Assembly: GCA_944320415.1 (NCBI GenBank)
Contig: CALUHJ010000002.1
Coordinates: forward strand, 156,165 to 220,164
DNA: 64,000 nt
Direction: 5' to 3'
Source of the DNA: an uncultured Bacteroidales bacterium
GTDB lineage: Bacteria; Bacteroidota; Bacteroidia; Bacteroidales; P3
In this document: piece by piece, positions 38,210-46,607 of the stretch
How positions within the stretch are numbered: position 1 is the stretch's first letter
How the letters are laid out: each line of letters begins with the position of its first letter
Translations under genes and position numbers: made by a program
Notes under the pieces: model-generated
Told to the model about the DNA's origin: nothing
What the model saw: the letters and a program-made list of their open reading frames with translations, nothing else
The model's database searches: none

Positions 38210-39202
38210 ATGAAGAGATTTTCTTTCTGTATTTTGGTTTGTACCTTTGTCTTCTTAGGAATCTCATGCAAAAAAGGCGAAGACAAACCTGCCATTGACA
38301 AAACGGATTATTCACAAATAGAAATACCTGTTTTCAATGCCGACTCGGCATACAGTTACGTTGCAAGGCAATGTTCTTTCGGTCCGCGCATACCTATGAG
38401 CGATGCAGCCGAAAAATGCGGAGACTACCTGATAAGTTTCTTAGCACAATACGCCGATACGGTATATGTACAGGAATTCGAATCAAGGCTTTGGGATCAG
38501 ACAAGCGTAAAAGGCAGAAACATAATAGCTTCCTTCAACCTTGCCTCAACAGACAGAGTACTGATGGGAGCCCATTGGGACAGTCGTTCATGGGCAGACA
38601 ACGACAAGGACAGTTCTCTGCACAAAACACCTATTGACGGAGCTAACGACGGGGCAAGCGGCGTGGGAGTACTGATGGAAATCGCAAGAGTATTCAAACA
38701 GAAGAATACAAGCCAAGGCTTGGACATTATACTGTTCGACCTCGAAGACCAGGGCTCTCCAAAATGGGCGGAAACAGAGATAGAAGACCAGACGGACTGG
38801 TGCCTCGGCTCGCAATTCTGGTCTCAGAACACTCATATCCCTTTTTATACGGCAAAGTACGGAATACTGTTGGATATGGTCGGATACAAAAACCCGCGTT
38901 TCACAAAGGAAATGCAGTCCATGAATTATGCTTCCTCAATAATGGACAAGGTGTGGGATGTAGCCGCTTCAAAAGGATACTCCAACATATTCGTAAACGA
39001 AGAATCATATCCGATAATGGATGACCACGTATGGGTGAACGTATATGCCAAAATACCTATGATAGACATTGTTCAGAACGACCCTTCCTGCAGTTTCTTC
39101 CCCTATTGGCATACCACAAAGGACAATATGGACATAATCAGCAAGAACACCCTCAAAATTGTGGGAGATGTATGTCTTGTCACTATTTTCTCGGCTCAAT
39201 AA
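38210..39202 (+). CDS. M28-type lipoprotein, glutaminyl-peptide cyclotransferase-like
   Basis: Predicted envelope zinc enzyme that forms N-terminal pyroglutamate. The 330 residues start with a lipoprotein signal (LVCTFVFLGISC, Cys about 20). The M28 core shows LMGAHWDSRSWADND, the bridging Asp in DGANDGASGVGVLMEIA, the Glu pair in LFDLEDQG and the late ligands in MDDHVWVN and WHTTKDNMD. The pattern fits bacterial QC better than aminopeptidases. Type IX secreted proteins of Bacteroidota often carry pyroglutamate, and a T9SS cargo is present at 52768. Acceptor proteins are not known. Confidence 0.82.
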   Translation: MKRFSFCILVCTFVFLGISCKKGEDKPAIDKTDYSQIEIPVFNADSAYSYVARQCSFGPRIPMSDAAEKCGDYLISFLAQYADTVYVQEFESRLWDQTSVKGRNIIASFNLASTDRVLMGAHWDSRSWADNDKDSSLHKTPIDGANDGASGVGVLMEIARVFKQKNTSQGLDIILFDLEDQGSPKWAETEIEDQTDWCLGSQFWSQNTHIPFYTAKYGILLDMVGYKNPRFTKEMQSMNYASSIMDKVWDVAASKGYSNIFVNEESYPIMDDHVWVNVYAKIPMIDIVQNDPSCSFFPYWHTTKDNMDIISKNTLKIVGDVCLVTIFSAQ

Positions 39203-39214
39203 CCGCTCAGAACA

Positions 39215-39640
39215 ATGAAAAGCCTGCAAAAAATATTCCTGACAGTCATTCTGTCCGTAACGTTCATCTCCTGTGAAGAAGAATATCCATATTACGGATA
39301 CGTCAACTTCTTTATAGAACCCGATTCGGCCGAATACTTCAACCTCAACTACGGAAACAGAGGCTGGGAATACTTTGAAGGCGGAGCAAGAGGCGTGGTC
39401 ATCTTCCGGAAAAACTGGGAGGATTTCATCTGCTTCGAACGCAGTTGCGTGGCAAAAGACTGCAACGGACGCCTTGAAGTGGATACGACAAACAATGTAA
39501 TATTGTTATGTCCTGAATGCAAATCGAGATACCTGTATTTTGACGGCTCTCCGCTCGAAGGAAGCAAAGCGACAAGGTCTCTTTATTACTACTGCACATA
39601 CTTCGACGGATTCAAGCTGTGGGTAAGCAACTGCGAATAG
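39215..39640 (+). CDS. Small Cys-rich lipoprotein with Rieske-like C-terminal half
   Basis: Function unknown. The 141 residues have a lipobox (SVTFISC, Cys20) and a C-terminal half resembling a Rieske [2Fe-2S] fold: CFERSCVAKDCNG (Cys 73, 78, 83) and ILLCPECKSRYLYFDGSP (Cys 99, 102). The two His that complete a Rieske cluster are absent; Cys stands at or near those places, so any metal site would be all-Cys. Further Cys are at 127 and 140. It lies between the glutaminyl cyclase-like gene and lpxK (4 bases). Confidence 0.68.
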   Translation: MKSLQKIFLTVILSVTFISCEEEYPYYGYVNFFIEPDSAEYFNLNYGNRGWEYFEGGARGVVIFRKNWEDFICFERSCVAKDCNGRLEVDTTNNVILLCPECKSRYLYFDGSPLEGSKATRSLYYYCTYFDGFKLWVSNCE

Positions 39641-39643
39641 GAA

Positions 39644-40639
39644 ATGTACGGCATAATAACACATATACGCAACATTCTGTTCGATATAGGCATACTCCGG
39701 TCGGAAAGTCACGAAATAAAAACCATATCGGTCGGAAATCTAAGGGTGGGAGGAACAGGCAAGACCCCTTTTGTGGAATATCTTGTAAAAAGACTGTCAC
39801 AATCCCATAGTATAGCAGTAGTTAGCAGAGGATACGGAAGAAAAACCAAAGGATATGTCGAAGCAAACCCTTCAAGCACCGCAGCCCAAATCGGTGACGA
39901 ACCCTTGCAGATTGCAAACAAGTTCAAGGGAATACTCGTAGCGGTTTGTGAAAACAGAAATCTGGCAATAGAAACAATACGGAAAAATCATCCGGAAATA
40001 AATCTCATACTGCTCGACGACGCTTTTCAACACAGATATGTAAGACGGGACCTTAACATATTGCTCACGGAATACAACAGACCGTTCTTCAAGGACCGCA
40101 TTATACCTTTCGGACGGCTCAGGGAATATGCCTTCAACTACAAAAGGGCTGACTACATAGTGGTGACCAAATGCCCTCCGCTGACAGCAAAGCAAAAGGA
40201 AGACTTCGTTACGAAACTGAAACCTTACGGTAATCAGAAGGTTTTCTTTTCCAATATAATATACAAAGAACCTTATCTTATAACAGACAGAACAAAAACG
40301 ACCAACATAGAAAACAAAAGCGTGGTTTTGCTTACGGCAATAGCCAACAACGGTCATATAGTGAAATATCTCAATGGTATAAGTCACGTCCAGGGAGTAA
40401 TATCCTTCAAGGACCATCACAACTTCACCGACAGAGACATCAAAAGGATAACTGAAAGGTTCTGTCAGCTGAAGACGGATGATTCCATATTGCTCACAAC
40501 GGAAAAGGACGCAACCAAACTGCGTGCATTTCCCATTCCGTTGCACGTACTTCCGATAGACATAGAGGTAAGTCTGTATCCAAATCAGGAATGTTTAATA
40601 GAAAAAACGATAGAACAAGATGTACGAAATGATAAATGA
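39644..40639 (+). CDS. lpxK: Tetraacyldisaccharide 4'-kinase (lipid A synthesis)
   Basis: Phosphorylates the 4' position of the lipid A precursor at the inner membrane. The 331 residues carry the P-loop ISVGNLRVGGTGKTPFVEYL (about 27-46), the AVVSRGYGRKTKG motif, GDEPLQIANKF and the DDAFQHRYVRRDLNILL Asp-Asp motif. The N-terminal hydrophobic anchor is short, as in other Bacteroidota. It overlaps pnp by 20 bases. Confidence 0.94.
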   Translation: MYGIITHIRNILFDIGILRSESHEIKTISVGNLRVGGTGKTPFVEYLVKRLSQSHSIAVVSRGYGRKTKGYVEANPSSTAAQIGDEPLQIANKFKGILVAVCENRNLAIETIRKNHPEINLILLDDAFQHRYVRRDLNILLTEYNRPFFKDRIIPFGRLREYAFNYKRADYIVVTKCPPLTAKQKEDFVTKLKPYGNQKVFFSNIIYKEPYLITDRTKTTNIENKSVVLLTAIANNGHIVKYLNGISHVQGVISFKDHHNFTDRDIKRITERFCQLKTDDSILLTTEKDATKLRAFPIPLHVLPIDIEVSLYPNQECLIEKTIEQDVRNDK

Positions 40640-41435
40640 AAGTGCGGCTTTCATACGTTCGAAAATAGACCTGGAGGTTCAAACAGGCATAATACTCGGC
40701 AGCGGTTTGGGCAATTTCGTCGACAATATCCGGGTGTACAAAAGAATTCCTTACAGGGAAATACCCCATTTTCCCGTATCAACTGTACAGGGACATAAGG
40801 GAGAACTGATTTTGGGACAAATAAACGGCAAGGGAATATTGTGCATGCAGGGACGTTTCCATTACTACGAGGGTTACAGCATGCAACAGGTAACCTTTCC
40901 GGTAAGGGTCATGAAGCAACTGGGAGTGAAACTGCTGATAGCAACCAATGCTTCTGGAGGAGTGAATCCGGATTTCAAGGTAGGAGACATAATGTTCATA
41001 AAGGATCACATAAACCTTATGCCCAATCCCTTGATAGGCCCCAACGACGAACGACTCGGAACACGCTTCCCGTCAATGAGTACAATATACGACAAAGACA
41101 TACTTGTAAAAGCCGAGAACATGGCAAAACGCATGGGTATCGCTTACAGAGAAGGAGTTTATTTGGGAACGAGCGGACCAAGTTTCGAAACACCTGCCGA
41201 ATACAGATTTTTCCGTACCATAGGAGCGGATACTGTGGGAATGAGTACGGTACCGGAAGTAATCGTTGCCTCTCACAGCGAACTTAAGGTTTTGGGAATG
41301 TCCGTCATAAGCAACGTTTTCAGAGAGGAAACCATAGTTGACTGCACCCACGAAGAGGTATTGCAGGGTGTGAACAAGGCTGGGAACAGCATGAGTCTTA
41401 TAGTGGAACAACTGATAAAAGAACTGGATTTCTGA
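40620..41435 (+). CDS. Purine-nucleoside phosphorylase (class II, trimeric type)
   Basis: Phosphorolysis of purine nucleosides to base and ribose 1-phosphate. The 271 residues include IILGSGLGNFVDNI near residue 20, the STVQGHKGELILG loop, MQGRFHYYEGY and the TNASGGVNP region with GPSFETPAEYRFFRTIGADTVGMSTVPE, all characteristic of the trimeric PNP/MTAP family. It starts inside the lpxK 3' end, so translation is probably coupled. Confidence 0.93.
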   Translation: MYEMINESAAFIRSKIDLEVQTGIILGSGLGNFVDNIRVYKRIPYREIPHFPVSTVQGHKGELILGQINGKGILCMQGRFHYYEGYSMQQVTFPVRVMKQLGVKLLIATNASGGVNPDFKVGDIMFIKDHINLMPNPLIGPNDERLGTRFPSMSTIYDKDILVKAENMAKRMGIAYREGVYLGTSGPSFETPAEYRFFRTIGADTVGMSTVPEVIVASHSELKVLGMSVISNVFREETIVDCTHEEVLQGVNKAGNSMSLIVEQLIKELDF

Positions 41436-41438
41436 AAC

Positions 41439-41504
41439 TTGATTTCAGATTTTTCTTTTCTGAATCCGTAAAAACAGAATCAAGAAAGAAAAATCTGAAA
41501 TCAA
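41439..41504. repeat. Palindromic repeat, variant of the GGATTCAG family; terminator
   Basis: Arm 41439-41458 pairs perfectly with 41485-41504 (20 bp). The 26-base loop contains the core CTTTTCTGAATCC and a small inner TTCTG/CAGAA stem. It separates convergent pnp and galE and starts 3 bases after the pnp stop. Confidence 0.78.
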
Positions 41505-41511
41505 ATTCCGT

Positions 41512-42528
41512 TTATCCCTTCAGATGCAACTGCCATTTCCATGCCGAGGAAGTCATCTGGTCGAGGGATTTTTCGGCTTTCCATTTCAACTCTTCGGATG
41601 CCAGTGCGGTATCGGCCCATATCCTTATTATGTCTCCATGACGCTTTGGGCCAAAAACGTAGTTCAGTTTCACGCCCGTTGTCTTCTCGAAGCTGCGAAT
41701 AACTTCCAGAACAGAATATCCGCGTCCCGTTCCTATGTTGAAATACTCGAAAGCGGCCTTATTACCATGCTCAAAGAACCTGTCCATTGCGACCACATGG
41801 GCTTTGGCCAAATCAACCACATGAATGAAATCCCTTATACACGTTCCGTCAGGTGTCGGATAATCGTTTCCGAAAACCGTAAGCCTTTCACGTATTCCCG
41901 CGGCAGTCTGTGTTATGTACGGCATAAGATTGTTGGGCACTCCGTTGGGCAACTCCCCTATCAAAGCACTTTCGTGTGCACCTATAGGATTGAAATAACG
42001 CAGCGCCATAGCCTTTACCTTTCCGGTATCGCTCGCAAAACGCAATATATCCTCGGCCATCTGTTTTGTGTTGCCGTAAGGCGAGGTGGCTCTTTGAATT
42101 GGACTGTCTTCTCTTACTGGCAACGTCTCCGGTTCACCGTAAACGGTGCATGATGAGGACTGTACGAAATACTCTATCCCTCTTGCAATCATCTGTTCCA
42201 AAAGGTTGAGGATTATGTTCAAGTTGTTTCTGTAATATTCCACCGGTTTGTCGCAACTCTCCCCCACTGCCTTGAATGCGGCAAAGTTTATGACGCCCTC
42301 TATTTCGGTAAACAACTCGAAGACCTTTGCACATTGGTCCGCAAGGCTTAGATCCGCCTTAAGAAAATGCGGTTTCACTCCCGTTATCTTCCATATGGAA
42401 TCCAATACCTTTTCATTGGAATTGGACAGGTTGTCGACAATAACAACCTCATAGTCCTTTTGCTGCAATTCCACCACGGTATGGCTTCCTATATATCCCA
42501 AACCGCCCGTTACCAAAACCGTCCTCAT
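41512..42528 (-). CDS. galE: UDP-glucose 4-epimerase
   Basis: Interconverts UDP-glucose and UDP-galactose with bound NAD. The 338-residue SDR protein shows TGGLGYIGSHTVVEL at the N-terminus, the catalytic region SSSCTVYGEPETLPV, YxxxK in SPYGNTKQMAEDIL and a substrate loop ALRYFNPIGAH. It follows the DegT-type gene by 11 bases, forming a nucleotide-sugar operon. Confidence 0.94.
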   Translation of the reverse strand: MRTVLVTGGLGYIGSHTVVELQQKDYEVVIVDNLSNSNEKVLDSIWKITGVKPHFLKADLSLADQCAKVFELFTEIEGVINFAAFKAVGESCDKPVEYYRNNLNIILNLLEQMIARGIEYFVQSSSCTVYGEPETLPVREDSPIQRATSPYGNTKQMAEDILRFASDTGKVKAMALRYFNPIGAHESALIGELPNGVPNNLMPYITQTAAGIRERLTVFGNDYPTPDGTCIRDFIHVVDLAKAHVVAMDRFFEHGNKAAFEYFNIGTGRGYSVLEVIRSFEKTTGVKLNYVFGPKRHGDIIRIWADTALASEELKWKAEKSLDQMTSSAWKWQLHLKG

Positions 42529-42539
42529 AAATCATTCCG

Positions 42540-43670
42540 TTATTCGTTAAAAAATTCCTTTACTTTGGATATGATGTAATCCTGTTGTGAAGCATCCAAT
42601 TCGGTATGCATCGGCAGGGAAAGCACTTGTTCGGCAAGCAATTCCGAAACCTCGAGAGAGCCGTTCTGCAATGCTATATGCGAAAAGGCCTCCTGTTTGT
42701 GCAAAGGTATAGGATAATATATCATCGCAGGGATATCGTTTTTCATAAGGAAATCCCTTAGTGCATCTCTTTTGCCGTCCTTTATCTTCAACGTATATTG
42801 ATGATACACATGTGTAGAATAATCCTTTTGTTTTGGGGTTACCACACCCTCAATCGACTCGAGAGCACGGTTATATACTTGTGCCGCCTCGTATCTTGAC
42901 CTATTGTACCTGTCAAGGTAAGGAAGCTTTGCATCCAACACTGCCGCCTGTATGGAATCCAGACGAGAATTTATGCCGAGTCTTTCATGATGATAACGTA
43001 CCCTCATGCCGTGGTTTGCAGTCATCTTCATGATTTGTGCAAGATTGTCGTCATCGGTAAACAATGCACCTCCGTCGCCGTAACAGCCAAGATTCTTGGA
43101 TGGAAAGAACGAAGTACAACCTATTGTGCCTATCGTTCCGAGTTTTTTTCTTGTTCCATCCCTGAAAATGTATTCTGCACCTATTGCCTGCGCCGTATCC
43201 TCAACCACATACAAATCATGCTCTCGGGCTATTTCCATAATCTCCTCCATGGGTGCAGCCTGTCCGAAAAGATGTACTGGAATTATGGCTTTTGTCCTTT
43301 CGGTTATGGCATTTCTTATGTTTTGTGCCGTAATGTTGAAGGAATCGTAATCCACGTCGACAAGTACCGGCCGATAGCCCAAAAGTCCTATAACCTCAGC
43401 TGAAGATATGAATGTGAAGGAAGGACATATCACCTCGTCCGAAGGTTGCAGATTCAATGCCATAAGAGCTATTTGCAAAGCATCTGTTCCGTTTCCGCAA
43501 GGAATTACATGCTTTACGTTCATATAAATCGCAAGATGATTGGAAAACTCTTCCACTTTTGGTCCCTTGATAAAGGATGTACTGTCTATAACCTGAGATA
43601 TCGCACCGTCTATTTCCTCTTTTATTTTCTGATACTGTGTACCCAAATCCACCATTTGAATTTTTCTCAT
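42540..43670 (-). CDS. DegT/DnrJ/EryC1/StrS-family sugar aminotransferase
   Basis: PLP enzyme likely adding an amino group to a nucleotide keto-sugar for surface glycans. The start ATG at 43670 (MRKIQMVDLGTQYQKI) is chosen over an upstream TTG frame. The 376 residues show the family N-terminus, GNGTDALQIALMAL, the PLP-stacking region VVEDTAQAIGAEY, and the PLP-binding Lys in TSFFPSKNLGCYGDGGA. The pattern fits WbpE/WlbC-type enzymes for UDP-3-keto sugars, but the substrate is inferred only. Confidence 0.88.
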   Translation of the reverse strand: MRKIQMVDLGTQYQKIKEEIDGAISQVIDSTSFIKGPKVEEFSNHLAIYMNVKHVIPCGNGTDALQIALMALNLQPSDEVICPSFTFISSAEVIGLLGYRPVLVDVDYDSFNITAQNIRNAITERTKAIIPVHLFGQAAPMEEIMEIAREHDLYVVEDTAQAIGAEYIFRDGTRKKLGTIGTIGCTSFFPSKNLGCYGDGGALFTDDDNLAQIMKMTANHGMRVRYHHERLGINSRLDSIQAAVLDAKLPYLDRYNRSRYEAAQVYNRALESIEGVVTPKQKDYSTHVYHQYTLKIKDGKRDALRDFLMKNDIPAMIYYPIPLHKQEAFSHIALQNGSLEVSELLAEQVLSLPMHTELDASQQDYIISKVKEFFNE

Positions 43671-43945
43671 GCCGTATTTATCGTTTAATTTTCCTTTTTG
43701 CAAAAATATGTATAAAAAACGGAAAACCATTACATTGTCCTTCTTTCTTTCATGAAAGAACCTTTTGTAGAAGGTTTGAAATCAGAAACTGAGAAATAGT
43801 TTTTTCAACAAGTTACATGGCCTTATTATAAAGGAGTTTCAAGTATTCACGACCTGCCTTGTGTTGAAAACTAAAAGTTAAACGAAATTAAGCGGATAGA
43901 ATAATATTTGTAAGTTTGCTCAATGAAATTCTACACTTTTGGACA
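43671..43945. other. Divergent intergenic region with hairpins upstream of nrdJ
   Basis: No gene. A minus-strand -7 box TATTTTTG (43708-43701) serves the aminotransferase. Small palindromes lie at 43745-43760 and 43760-43777. A longer inverted pair (TTTTTTCAAC around 43799-43808 with GTTGAAAA around 43863-43870) encloses CCTT-ATTATA-AAGG (43821-43834), and a second GTTTCAA arm near 43837 could pair with the same partner. TAAGTTTG at 43911-43918 is a possible -7 box for nrdJ; if it is used these hairpins are not transcribed. Confidence 0.5.
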
Positions 43946-46576
43946 ATGGAATTAGATTTGTTTTCTTCTTTTGACAATGTTTCCGGAAGTATCTCTAAAT
44001 CAGAGGAAAAAGGAAGAAAAAAAAGTGTTAAAGGCAGAATAAATGGAAATGAGATTATGACAAATGATGTTCTGAACAAAGAGGATGTTTTGCGCTCTTC
44101 TATAGAGTACTTCAAAGGGGATACTTTAGCAGCTGACGTTTGGGTTAACAAGTATGCCTTAAGAGACGGAGACAATATTTACGAATTGAATCCGGATCAA
44201 ATGCACAGGCGTTTGGCTAAGGAATTTGCAAGAATAGAAGGCAAATATAAAAACCCGATGAACGAAGATGAGATATATGAACTGTTGAAAGACTTCAAAT
44301 ACATAATACCTCAAGGCAGTCCGATGTCGGGAATAGGAAATGATTTCCAGGTCGTTTCCCTGTCCAATTGTTTTGTAATAGGCAATCCTGCCAACTCCGA
44401 TTCCTATGGTGGAATACTGAAAATAGATGAAGAACAAGTCCAATTGATGAAAAGAAGAGGTGGTGTCGGACACGACCTTTCTCACATAAGGCCCAAATAC
44501 AGTCCCGTAAAGAATTCTGCTTTGACATCCACTGGAATAGTTCCGTTCATGGAAAGATATTCCAATACTACAAAAGAAGTGGCACAAGGAGGCAGAAGAG
44601 GAGCTCTCATGTTGTCCATATCAATAAAACATCCTGATGCGGAGGATTTCATAGATGCCAAATTGGAACAAGGGAAAATAACCGGGGCAAATGTTTCCGT
44701 AAGAATTGACGACGAATTCATGCGCTGTGCAATAGAAGGGAAACAATACAAGCAACAATTCCGAATAGACGATAAAAAGCCAATTGTAGAAAAATTCATA
44801 GATGCAAAAAGCCTGTGGAAAAAGATAATACACAATGCATGGCTTTCTGCCGAGCCTGGAGTATTATTTTGGGATACTATCATCAGAGAGTCCGTTCCCG
44901 ACTGTTATCAGTCTTTCGGATTCAAAACAATATCGACCAATCCTTGCGGTGAAATACCTCTTTGTGCGTATGACAGCTGCAGGTTATTGGCAATCAATCT
45001 GTATTCTTACGTTGATAACCCTTTTACGGAACAAGCATCATTCAATTTCGATTTATTCAGGGAACATGTTCAGAAAGGGCAGAAACTTATGGACGACCTC
45101 ATAGATTTGGAAGTGGAAAAAATAGAAAAGATACTAAAAAAAATTGATTCTGATCCTGAACCTTCCGATATAAAAAGGGTTGAAAAGAATTTGTGGTTAA
45201 ATATAAAATTGAAATGTTTGGAAGGCCGTAGAACTGGTTTTGGAATAACGGCTGAAGGAGACATGCTCGCTGCAATGGGATTGATTTACGGAACAGACCA
45301 AGCGACAGATTTTGCCGTTAAGGTACAGAGAGAATTGGCTTGTGCAGCATATCGTTCTTCTGTCGTGATGGCTAAAGACAGAGGAGCCTTTCCATTATAT
45401 GATTATAAACTGGAAGAAAAAAATCCATTCATTCAAAGGTTGAAAAAAGCTGATGGTGAACTATACGAGATGATGTGTAAATACGGCAGACGCAATATTG
45501 CTCTGTTGACAATCGCACCTACAGGAAGTGTAAGTATATGCACACAAACATCTTCCGGCATAGAACCAGCATTCATGGTGTCTTACAAACGAAGAAGAAA
45601 AGTAAACTCCAACGACAATAAAGCTGTCGTTTCATTTTACGACAATGAAGGCCAGGCTTGGGAAGAATACAACGTATTACACCATAAATTTGCCACATGG
45701 GCGGAAATCAACGGCTATAACATAGAAGATTTAAAATACAAATATTCTGAAGAAGAAATACAGAAAATAATAGAGAAATCCCCTTATAACAATGCTACTG
45801 CCAATTGCATTAACTGGGTTAACAAAGTAAAAATGCAGGGTGCCATTCAAAAATGGGTTGACCATTCAATATCGGTTACGGTCAACATTCCTAAAGAAAC
45901 GAGTGAAGAGGTGGTAGCTCAAATCTACCAAACCGCTTGGGAATGTGGTTGCAAGGGAATGACCATTTACAGAGATGGTTCAAGAAACGGTGTATTGGTG
46001 GCCAACGAAGGCAAGAAAGAATACTCGTTCACTGAAACCAAAGCTCCAAAACGTCCAAAAAAACTGGACGCAGAAATAATTCGATTCCAAAACGACAAAG
46101 AAAAATGGATTGCAGTCGTAGGATTATACGAAAAAAGACCTTATGAGATATTTTCAGGTAAAGCTGACAACTTTGCTCTTCCCGCATCTGTCGACAAAGG
46201 TTGGATTATAAGAGTAAAGGAAGGTTCCGCACCGGCAAGATACGACTTTCAGTTTTTGGATTCCGACGGATACAAAGTGACAATCGAAGGTTTGTCACGA
46301 ATGTTTAAAAAAGAGTATTGGAATTATGCCAAACTGATATCCGGAATCTTGAGACACGGAATGCCTATTCAAAATGTTATAGAACTGGTTTCTAAACTAA
46401 CATTGGATACAGACTCAATAAACACATGGAAAAACGGAATAGCAAGAGCTTTGAAAAGATATGTCAAGGACGGAACAGTAGTTGAGGGTGAAAAATGCCC
46501 GCAATGCGGTGAACCGGTAATATACACAAGCGGCTGCAAGCAATGTTCGTCCTGCGGATGGAGCAAGTGCAGTTAA
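43946..46576 (+). CDS. nrdJ: Adenosylcobalamin-dependent (class II) ribonucleoside-diphosphate reductase
   Basis: Makes deoxyribonucleotides using a cobalamin-derived thiyl radical, independent of oxygen. The ATG at 43946 replaces an upstream TTG frame; ATG 44057 is a further possibility. The 876 residues show SLSNCFVIGNPANSD, GGVGHDLSHIRP, the active-site loop STNPCGEIPLCAYDSC, and APTGSVSICTQTSSGIEP. After the core come a TSCPD-type domain (about 700-815) and a C-terminal Cys ribbon (CPQCGEPVIYTSGCKQCSSC). No N-terminal ATP cone is recognisable. No cobalamin riboswitch is visible upstream. Confidence 0.93.
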   Translation: MELDLFSSFDNVSGSISKSEEKGRKKSVKGRINGNEIMTNDVLNKEDVLRSSIEYFKGDTLAADVWVNKYALRDGDNIYELNPDQMHRRLAKEFARIEGKYKNPMNEDEIYELLKDFKYIIPQGSPMSGIGNDFQVVSLSNCFVIGNPANSDSYGGILKIDEEQVQLMKRRGGVGHDLSHIRPKYSPVKNSALTSTGIVPFMERYSNTTKEVAQGGRRGALMLSISIKHPDAEDFIDAKLEQGKITGANVSVRIDDEFMRCAIEGKQYKQQFRIDDKKPIVEKFIDAKSLWKKIIHNAWLSAEPGVLFWDTIIRESVPDCYQSFGFKTISTNPCGEIPLCAYDSCRLLAINLYSYVDNPFTEQASFNFDLFREHVQKGQKLMDDLIDLEVEKIEKILKKIDSDPEPSDIKRVEKNLWLNIKLKCLEGRRTGFGITAEGDMLAAMGLIYGTDQATDFAVKVQRELACAAYRSSVVMAKDRGAFPLYDYKLEEKNPFIQRLKKADGELYEMMCKYGRRNIALLTIAPTGSVSICTQTSSGIEPAFMVSYKRRRKVNSNDNKAVVSFYDNEGQAWEEYNVLHHKFATWAEINGYNIEDLKYKYSEEEIQKIIEKSPYNNATANCINWVNKVKMQGAIQKWVDHSISVTVNIPKETSEEVVAQIYQTAWECGCKGMTIYRDGSRNGVLVANEGKKEYSFTETKAPKRPKKLDAEIIRFQNDKEKWIAVVGLYEKRPYEIFSGKADNFALPASVDKGWIIRVKEGSAPARYDFQFLDSDGYKVTIEGLSRMFKKEYWNYAKLISGILRHGMPIQNVIELVSKLTLDTDSINTWKNGIARALKRYVKDGTVVEGEKCPQCGEPVIYTSGCKQCSSCGWSKCS

Positions 46577-46607
46577 CAATATCAGAAAACACAAATACAA
46601 ACATGAA

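Noticed and set aside
43671..43945. Cobalamin riboswitch before nrdJ
   Set aside because: I looked for the conserved B12-box and core segments and did not find them.
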